Positions 29,037 to 37,500 of a stretch of DNA of 37,500 bases are shown here, one piece after another (position 1 is the stretch's first letter; the number at the start of each line of letters is the position of its first letter). Source of the stretch: Neocallimastix lanati (nom. inval.) (taxonomy: Eukaryota > Neocallimastigomycota > Neocallimastigomycetes > Neocallimastigales > Neocallimastigaceae); the NCBI GenBank assembly GCA_016946835.1, contig JACVTC010000118.1:122501-160000 (forward strand), read 5' to 3'. Below the pieces are notes generated by a model that had not been told where the DNA came from, did no database searches, and saw nothing but the letters and a program-made list of their open reading frames with translations. Position numbers and translations under genes: made by a program.

Positions 29037-29792
29037 TTTACATCATTAAAGAGGAAAGAACAATATGTATAGAAAAGATATTATAAAAAATATAGGAGGA
29101 TTATCAATATTTTATAAGTTGAAAGAAATATTTCATAAGATGAAATAATTAATTCAGTTATAGTTAATTATATTATTTATTTATGGCTTAATATTTAATA
29201 TTTTGGAATCTTCATGAAGTTCTCATAGAAATGAAAATATTTCATTATTTATATAATGAAGTATAAAAAAATATAAAAATTTTTATTATAGATTATGAAA
29301 TATAAAATAAATATTAAATAATTTTTTTTTTTTTTTTTTTTAATTTATTTCAAAATTTTAAATTTACTAATAAAATTATAAATTTACTAATATTTATTTG
29401 GTCATAGTTATAAATATTAGAAAATTAAAATTTTTTTTTTTTTTTTTTTAATTAGATAAAAATTCATATATATTTATATACATATATTTTTGTACTATTT
29501 AAAAATATTAAAAAAAATTTATATTTAAATATTGTTATATTAATTTTTTTTTTATTTTATTTGTATTTTATTTTTATTTTTAATTATTATTTTTTTATTT
29601 TTTAATTTTATTATTAATTCCAAATTTTTATTATAATAAAAAAATTATAATAATTGACAAAAGTTGAATATATTATTATAAAGTGCTTAGAGAAATAAAT
29701 TATTTTATAAAAATTTCTTTTTCTTTCTTTTCTTTCTTTCTTTCTTTCTTTTTTAATTTACATTAAAAAAATTATTTAAACAAACAAACAAA

Positions 29793-29825
<33 letters not shown>

Positions 29826-30315
29826 AAAATATATTAGATTTAATAATATTTTATGTTATGAAGAGACATTAAAAATTTCATCAATTTTGGTTATTTAAGG
29901 AATAACAATAACACTTTTTGAAATAATTATATATTTGTTAGTATATATATAATAGCAAAGTATTAAATTACAAAGATTGAATTACGTTAAACTTTTTTTT
30001 TTCTTTATTATAATATTATATATATATATATATATAATATAACTTAATTAAAAACTATAATTATTATTATTATTTTTTTTTTTAATTTGAAATTTTAAAA
30101 TTATATATTATATATAATTAAAATATATTTTTTATTTTTATTTTTTCAAAATATTATATCAAAAATTAAAGAGAAAGATAATATATTATTATTTTTGTTT
30201 TATAATATCATATTATTATTAATATTTTTTTAATTGAGGCACTGTATTATTTTCAAGTGTAATAAAATTTAAATATAAAAGTAAATTAAATAATAGACAA
30301 TAAAAAATTATCAAA

Positions 30316-30761
30316 ATGGCAATTAAAAGAAAAAATTCTCAGAGAAATACAACAGAAAAATCACTAGCAAATAGTGGTAATATATAAAAATCTAATCACA
30401 TATATTTAAATAGTAAAAAAAAAAAAATAATAAATAGTTATAATTAAAAATATATATAAAATTATTAATAGACTTTATATTTTATATTATTATTAATTTA
30501 ATTATTATTATTATTATTATTATTATTTTTTTTTTTTAGAATCAATAAAAAAGAGAAAAATAGGTAAAATTTAATATTATTATTTAAATTAAAAATTAGT
30601 TATTAACAATTAAAATTAATTATAATTTATAATACTATTATATTTATAACATTATTTTTGTTTGCTCTTCACTAATTATAGGTTCTCAAAGAAAAAGAGA
30701 AAAAAGAAATTTAATAAATAAAACAAACGATGCAGAAGAATTAATTCAAAAAAAGATAGAA

Positions 30762-30792
<31 letters not shown>

Positions 30793-31431
30793 TAAATATT
30801 ACAGATATACAGAATGAAAATAAAAATAATAAAAATAGTAATGATAACAATAATTCTATCGATGTTAATAATATTTTAATTAATAATAATAAATCTGATG
30901 ATGAGACAGAAGAACCATATACCAGATATAATGAAATAATACCTAAAGATAAAGAAGCTGAATTAAATAATAATATAATAAATAATAAATCAATATTTAA
31001 TGAAACATTTGATTTATCTAATATAAAAACTATTGAAAAATCTTGTAGTAATGCCTTATCTAAAAATGATGGAAATGATGTAAATATCAATTCTTTAAAT
31101 ATAAATAATGATATTATTAATTCTGATTTAAATAATGTTGATGATTCTGATAAATTTACTAATGATAAAATGAAACTAAATCAAGATATCCAATCAGAAC
31201 AAATTTCTTTAAAAGATAATATATTTTCAGAATCTGATAATGTAAAAAAAGATTTTGCAATAAATAAAATTTCCGCAAGTAATAATAATGTAACTGAACA
31301 AAATAAAGATGATGTTAATTCTAATATATTAGTAGAACAAGAAAATACTACCATAAATAATTTTAATTCAAATTCCAATTCTAATTTTAATAATGATATT
31401 GATAATAATAATAACAATAGTAGCAATAACG

Positions 31432-31466
<35 letters not shown>

Positions 31467-33437
31467 GATGATAATGATAACAATTACGATAATAACAATT
31501 ACGATAATAACAATAATGATAATAATAATAGCACTAACGATAATAATAACAAAAATGAATGTATTGGGGGTGGCGCAGATCTCAAAATAAAACTTAAATT
31601 ATCAAGAAAAAGATTGAGAGAAAAACAGAATACAAAGGAAAGTAAATTAAATATCAAATCAAAATCAAAGTCAAAAAAATTGAAAAAAAATGATATAAAT
31701 CATAATGGAAATAGTAAATCAAGCCAAAAAATAGATAAAGATGAAGAAATAGATGAAGATGAAGAAATAAATAGATATGAAGAAACAAATGAAAGTGAAA
31801 AAGTAAATAAAGATGAGGAAATAGATAAAGATGAAGAAGTAAATAAAGAAGAAAAAGTTAAAAAAGATAAAGAGGTAAATGAAGTTGAAAAACCAAATGA
31901 ATTCGAAGAAATAAATAAAGATGAAAAAGTAATTGAAAATGAAGAAACGATAAGAAATATTATTGATGAAGTTTTAACAGAGACAAATGGTATACGAAAT
32001 TTAGAAAACAATATAAACCAAGGTGAAGAAAACAATAAAGATAATATGTTGAATATAATAAATTCCGATTCAATAAATGAAGATGAAAATGAAACAATTA
32101 GTAATAATAATATAAATAATACTAATGATAATAATGGTAATTATAGATATAATTTAGTTTAATATAAATTTTAATAACAGTTTATTATTAAAATAACATC
32201 TTAAATAACTATTATAAATATACTTTTAAATTTTAATATTAATTTATAATATTTTTATTAATATATATATATATATATTTATCATTTAGTAGTTGGAAAT
32301 AACAATAATTTTAATAATAATAATAGTATTAATAATAACAATAATTTTAATAATCGATTCTTAATTAATTCGTTAATAGATTCAAATAATAATACTAATA
32401 ATACTTATAATACTAATAATACTACTAATAATAATAATACTAATAATAATACTAATAATAATACTAATAATAATAATTCAAATGTTAATAACATTATGAA
32501 TATAACTATTGATGTTGAAAATAATAATGAAGAAAGACAAATTTATAATTTAGATGATGATACCCAAGAAATTGTTCAAATTTCAACTAATAATAATATT
32601 GAATTGAATAATAAATCACATATTGAACAAAATAAGAAATCTAATAATAATACTAATGAGATATTTCTAAATAATATTAATAATAATGGTGGTAGTAGTA
32701 GTAGTAATAGTAGACACGGTAATAAGTATACAAATGCAAATAATGCAAAATATGAAATAATTATTGATGGAGATGATAATAATTATATTGCTAGTACTAG
32801 TCAAAATAATGAAAACAATAATAATTATTACAATAACAACAATAATAACAAATATTATAATAATAACTATAATATTAATAACAATAACAACAACAACAAC
32901 AACAATAATAATAATAATAATAACAATAACAACAACAACAATAACAACAACAACAAATATAATACTAACAAAAATAATCCTGAAAATGAAAATCAAAATA
33001 ATGTTGTTATAGATTTAACTGATGATGATGTTATATGTCTTACTGATAATATCATTCGTAATCGACCTCAAAGGTCAAATTTGAATGATATGAATTCATA
33101 TTCAAATAATGTATCTGCATCGTCAAGTAGTTCAAGAAATGATAATAACAATAACAATTCTATTTCAGATGATATTACTACTATTGATTTAACAGATGAT
33201 ATTGGTACCAATACTAATTCAAGCTCAAGGAGTAATATGATCCAAGATTCTAATCGTTCTTTCAATATCATCAATAATAATATTCGTCGTCGTAATGATA
33301 ATAGAAGAAATCTATTATATGTATATGAAAATAATACAGGTAATTTTAATTAAATAATTAAATATAGATAATAGATAATTAATTAATTAGTTAAATATAA
33401 ATATAAATTTAAAAATAATTATGTCATTAATTTAATA

Positions 33438-33476
<39 letters not shown>

Positions 33477-34200
33477 TATATTATATTTTTATTGTATACT
33501 CATTATTATTATTATATATATTTATTATATATTTTATTATTTTTTTAATTATTTATTCATTTTTTATTTTTATTTTATTTTTTTTTATTTTTTATTTTTT
33601 ATTTTTTTTTTATAATTTATTTATTATTGTTTATATAATATTTTTATTTTTTTTTATTTTTTTTTTATTTATTTTTTTTTTTTTTTTATTTTTTTTTAGG
33701 GGGATTTCCTGTACAATTGGCTCCAAGTATAGTACTTCCACGACGAGTATTACCATCAAGAATAATGAATGAACATTATTCAAATTTACATTTTCGAAAT
33801 TATAATGATATTGATAACACCCCATCCACTTTAGCAGGCAGGGCTATTGAAGAGGCAAGAAATGAAGAATCTGATAATAGTGTTAAATATAAAAATATAA
33901 AATGTTCTATCTGTTTATGTAATCCTACCGTTGGTACACGTCTTGACAGTACTATTTGTGGTAAGTTTATTTTTAATTTTTTAATTATTAATTTTTAATT
34001 TTTTTTATTTTTATTTTTATTTTTATTTTTTAAAATTTATATTTAAATCTAAATATAAAAATATAATGATTAAATAAATTTATATTTAAATAATAAATAT
34101 AAATATATAATGATTAAATAAAATTAATATTTAAATAATAAATATAAATATAAATATATAAATATAAATAAGTTTTGAAAATCAAGATATTAATAGATAA

Positions 34201-34238
<38 letters not shown>

Positions 34239-34260
34239 TTTTTTTTATTTATTTATATTC

Positions 34261-34301
<41 letters not shown>

Positions 34302-34451
34302 TATTTTTATTTTTTTATTTTTTTTTTTTTTTTAGGTCATGTTTTCTGCCATGATTGTTTAGCTCAAGCTTTAAAAGTTTCAAAGCGTTGTCCTACCTGC
34401 CGTCATTTCTTAAGAAATCGTTATTCTGTCCATCCATTATACACAGAATAA
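30316..34451 (+). CDS. RNF4/Slx8-like SUMO-targeted ubiquitin ligase (RING, C3HC4)
   Basis: Six plus-strand exons: 30316-30376, 30540-30563, 30682-32136, 32290-33339, 33700-33960, 34336-34451, closing to 988 residues. An in-frame stop at 30301 precedes the ATG. The C-terminal RING (about 930-975) reads CSICLC, then TICGHVFCHDCLAQALK, then RCPTCRHF, and the protein ends SVHPLYTE, close to the HPIYI end of RNF4. Upstream lie hydrophobic-acidic SUMO-interacting motif candidates VVIDLTDDDVICLTD (about 751), TTIDLTDD (about 810) and EIIIDGDD (about 668), as in RNF4 and Slx8. The first 860 residues are mostly Asn-rich and Lys/Glu-rich low-complexity sequence. STUbLs ubiquitinate SUMO-chain-bearing nuclear proteins in DNA repair. 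All five introns are phase 1, including the one (32137-32289) that bypasses a stop at 32160. The exon 4 acceptor could be three bases later. Its length far exceeds the 190-270 residues usual for RNF4/Slx8. Confidence 0.85.
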
Positions 34452-34958
34452 AAACAAAAAACAAAAAATAAAAGACAAAAAAAAAAAAAAAAAAAAAGAC
34501 AAAAAAAAAAAAAAAATCTTAATACATTAAAAAAAAAAAAAAAACAAAAATAAATAAATAAATAAAATAAAATTATATAATAACATAAATAAATAATATA
34601 AATAATACATATTTAATAATTTTTATTTTTATTTTTTTTTATTTTTTGTATTTTTAATGTTTTATTTTTATTTTATATATATATTTTATAAACATTTTAA
34701 CTTATTTATTTATCAAAATACTTTTTTTTTATTCATTTTATTTTTTATTCCATTTTTTTTTTTTTTTACTTTATATTTTTTATATTTTATTTATTTATTT
34801 AATTTAATGTAGTTTAGTTTTAGTTTAGTTCGTTATTATCCTAACTTTTCTATATCCTATTTTTTTTTATTATTAGGTAAAAAAAAACGATAAAAAAAAA
34901 CGATATTATTATCTAAATTATTTTTTTTTTAATTTTTTTAATTTTTTAAATTTTTATA

Positions 34959-35042
<84 letters not shown>

Positions 35043-35092
35043 AAATCATACCAAAGAAACAAAAAACAAAAAAAGAAAAAAGAAAGTGAATA

Positions 35093-35139
<47 letters not shown>

Positions 35140-35565
35140 TAATAATAATAAACAATAACATAATAATAAATAATAATATAAAATAAAATAAATATCCAAT
35201 ATCCATAATTATAATTTTATCTTATTTTAAGAAGAAAAAAAAAAAAGTTAAATTTTTTTTTTTTTTATTTTTATTTGTTACGTTAATGTTTAAAATAATA
35301 ATATTTATTATATAAATATTAATATAATAATATATGTGTATTTTTTTTTTTTTATTTATTTTATTTTTATTTTATTTTATTTTATTTGTATTTTTATTTT
35401 ATTTTTTTTTTATTTTTATTTTTATTTTTTTTAACTTTTAAGAAAATGAATTATTTATGAGAAAATGCTACTCTATTATAAACTGATATTTATTATCTAT
35501 TAATTTATCTGTTAACGGTTAATGATATCTAATTGATAATCTTAATGCTATCTTATATCTATTAT
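34452..35565. other. Spacer between convergent RING-finger and NAT9-like genes
   Basis: Noncoding. It holds A-rich runs with AAAAAC just after the RING gene stop, TTTTTA/ATTTT arrays, a poly-T tract at about 34991-35036 and (AAAT)n/(AAT)n at about 35095-35150. No gene seen. Confidence 0.7.
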
Positions 35566-35863
35566 CTATTCATAATCTTCAACAGACCAATGTCCATCGA
35601 GAATATCATTTAATTTTTTAATAAACTCTTCGTCTACTTTCTTTAAGAGAGTTTCTTCCTTAAATACTTCGGAAATGGAGTGAGTTTTAAAATTAAATTT
35701 ATTTTTAAATAAAGATTTACTTGGAATATTATCAACAGAAATAATACTTTTGAAAACATTTACTTTGTGATATTCAATACCTTTAATGTTAATAATAATA
35801 ATATTATTATTTTTATTTTATTATTGTAATAATAATAATATTTATAATAGGTAAAAATGAAAA

Positions 35864-35919
<56 letters not shown>

Positions 35920-35979
35920 AGCAAATTACTAATTATCATTATATATAATATTGTATATTGTATAAGATATAAAATATCC

Positions 35980-36018
<39 letters not shown>

Positions 36019-36492
36019 TTTTTAAGAAAATATAAAAATAACAATTAATTACCATATTTAAGCATTAAAGCAACAGCTTCTAAACCATAACCTTTTCTTT
36101 GACATTCTTTTTCTATTAATATATATATATATATATTTATTTTAAAAATAAGATTAATTCATTTTATGAATTAATATTGAATTTTGAATTTTATATAGAA
36201 ATTCATTTTTAAAATACAATTTTTTGAAATTATTATTATTATTGATGTTTTATTTTTTACTTTTATTTTTATTACATACAGCGATAATAATAATAATATA
36301 AAAGTGTTTTTTTTTTTTAAATAAATAAAAATAATAATATTATAATAACCTGCAATCATAATGTCAATTTCAGCTACATCACCATCTTCGTCATCAGCTT
36401 GATAAAATAAATTGACGTCTCCGATAATTCCTCCTTTAGCAACATCATCAATATTCTTGTCGAAATCTTTAGCCATAATTAAAAAAATGGAT

Positions 36493-36531
<39 letters not shown>

Positions 36532-36633
36532 TCAATTTTTAATTTAATTTATCATTTATAAAATAAATATATTTTATTGACATAATATATTAATAAATAT
36601 AATTATTAATAAATATAAATAATAACAGTAATA

Positions 36634-36684
<51 letters not shown>

Positions 36685-37337
36685 GAGGTTAGTTAATTCA
36701 TTTTAGAGAGAAATAATAATATTGGTTAGTTATAAATAATTACTATCATTTTCAGTTTCCCATTTCTTTTGCATATCATATTCTTCTTCAATGGATAAAG
36801 GCTCCGAAGCAGTTAATTCTTTTATTTTATTTATATTTATATATGTATATTTAAAAAAAAAAAAAAAAAAAAACATTAAAATTAACATATACCTTATTAT
36901 TATTATTATTATTATTATTTATATAGTTTTTAATTTTTAATTAAATGAAATTCAATAATACCTAACATTTCTTCAGATTGAAGCCATTTATGATACATTT
37001 CAACATGCTTCTTTTTATAAGGAATTAGACAAATCTTATTTCCTATAATTAAAATATATTAAATATTATTTATTTGAATTTATTTGATTTATTTATTTTA
37101 ATTTCATTTATTGTAGGTGAAATATTATAGAAAAAAAAAAAAAATTTCAAATTAAAAAATTTAAATTTCAAAATTCCTTTTATTTTTTATATATATAATT
37201 AATTGAGATAAGATTTAATATATTACATAGGAAACTTATTTTACATTTTTTTTTTTTTTTTTATTTTAAAAAAAAATATTTAAAAATAAGTAAATACCTT
37301 TGATAATAGTATTATTATTATTATGGTCGACTAACAT
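35566..37337 (-). CDS. NAT9-like GNAT N-acetyltransferase
   Basis: Six minus-strand exons: 37298-37337, 36962-37042, 36744-36818, 36350-36493, 36053-36112, 35566-35780; all introns are phase 1 and the frame closes to 204 residues (human NAT9 207). Matching blocks in order: NKICLIPYKKKHVEMYHKWL, then SEEML joined to ELTASEPLSIEEEYDMQKKW, SIFLIMAKDFDK, GGIIGDVNLFYQ, AEIDIMIA, the acetyl-CoA loop ECQRKGYGLEA (Q/RxxGxG/A type), LMLKYGIEYHKVNVF, and a C-terminal SEVFKEETLLKKVDEEFI. The start comes from a 13-codon first exon whose ATT/AAT repeat encodes four Asn. Read in isolation, exon 4 looks like a gene starting MAKDFDK, but that Met is internal. The animal family member is linked to microtubule stability; the substrate here is unknown. 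Confidence 0.92.
36350..36493 (-). other. NAT9-like exon 4 with acceptor inside a poly-A run
   Basis: The acceptor AG at 36494-36495 ends a run of about 30 A on the coding strand (a poly-T stretch of that size on the plus strand). Choosing it restores KSIFLIMAKDF, which aligns with the KCTFIVLDAE segment of human NAT9; starting at the internal Met would lose a core strand of the fold. Confidence 0.8.
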
Positions 37338-37500
37338 TTTTTTTTTTTTTTTTTTTAAAAAACTTTTATATTTATAATATAAAATATCTTGTAAAAATTA
37401 TTAAATATATATATTTTTTTTTTTTTTAAAAAAATTTTATTGGATAAAAAATACTGATGATATTGAAAAGATTAAATAAATAAATAAATAAATAAATAAA
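37338..37500. other. Upstream flank of the NAT9-like gene, window end
   Basis: A/T homopolymers and a terminal (AAAT)n run that continues past the window edge. The promoter is presumably here; nothing specific is recognisable. Confidence 0.6.

Larger units (their letters stand above)
25752..30315. other. Long noncoding spacer between divergent VTC1-like and RING-finger genes
   Basis: About 4.6 kb with no supported gene. Contents: AAT/TTA repeats, a CTTT-rich run near 29720-29750, poly-A at 29796-29823, a 36-bp palindrome, smaller palindromes at 28472-28484 and 28505-28524, a 17-bp minisatellite, and a tRNA-like relic near 28691. A 27-codon ORF at 29065-29148 is open but isolated. Confidence 0.65.

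Noticed and set aside
28819-29049. Leu/Phe/Tyr-rich membrane protein
   Set aside because: Translation of the 17-bp minisatellite.
29065-29148. 27-codon ORF starting MYRKDIIKNIGGLSIFYK
   Set aside because: Open and coding-like in composition, but isolated and too short to support.
31181-32035. Minus-strand Ser/Leu-rich reading frames
   Set aside because: Antisense shadows of the Asn/Lys/Glu-rich exon 3 of the RING gene.
31170-32162. Separate Asn-rich protein ending at 32160
   Set aside because: A donor at 32137 and an acceptor at 32289 or 32292, both in phase 1, join it to the SIM and RING exons, and the upstream frame is open back to 30682.
36171-36476. Independent gene starting MAKDFDKN
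   Set aside because: It is exon 4 of the NAT9-like gene; the Met is internal and the tail beyond MIA is intron.

Overview
The window is a very AT-rich stretch of a nuclear eukaryotic genome. It has long homopolymer A/T tracts, (TTA)n and (TTTA)n microsatellites, Asn-rich proteins, and genes split by many short AT-rich introns with GT..AG ends. Seven protein genes could be rebuilt exon by exon with the reading frame closed across every junction, plus one small candidate gene. The intron density, the VTC1-type protein and a SET1 with an N-terminal RRM fit an early-diverging fungus with an extremely AT-rich genome, such as an anaerobic gut fungus (Neocallimastigomycota). A dictyostelid or similar amoeba is the main alternative. 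This assignment is inference; no marker in the window proves it.

Layout. (1) Minus strand 437-3732: SLC30A9/ZnT9-type cation transporter, nine exons. (2) 3733-7895: long noncoding divergent spacer with a (TTTA)n tract and a 17-bp-stem hairpin. (3) Plus strand 7896-10446: Qb-SNARE GOSR2/membrin/Bos1, six exons. (4) Minus strand 10666-10907: small unrecognised gene, probably two exons. (5) Minus strand 11203-11912: ribosomal protein RPS16 (uS9), four exons, the last only 15 nt. (6) 11913-18398: long spacer with a tandem duplication of about 340 bp and a broken membrane-anchored short-chain dehydrogenase pseudogene. (7) Plus strand 18399-23486: SET1-type histone H3K4 methyltransferase, nine exons. 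(8) Minus strand 24913-25751: VTC1-like DUF202 membrane protein, three exons. (9) 25752-30315: long spacer with a 36-bp perfect palindrome and a 17-bp minisatellite. (10) Plus strand 30316-34451: RNF4/Slx8-like RING protein with SUMO-interacting motifs, six exons. (11) Minus strand 35566-37337: NAT9-like N-acetyltransferase, six exons.

The genes are unrelated housekeeping functions (organelle zinc, ER-Golgi fusion, translation, chromatin, polyphosphate/vacuole, SUMO-ubiquitin signalling, acetylation) and do not form a pathway. Two whole-window patterns stand out. Among the seven rebuilt genes, 26 of 36 introns are in phase 1. The larger genes alternate in strand, with short convergent gaps (about 0.8-1.4 kb) and long divergent gaps (4-6.5 kb). 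No transposon, CRISPR array, intact rRNA or intact tRNA was found. I did not find a convincing previously undescribed multi-gene system.
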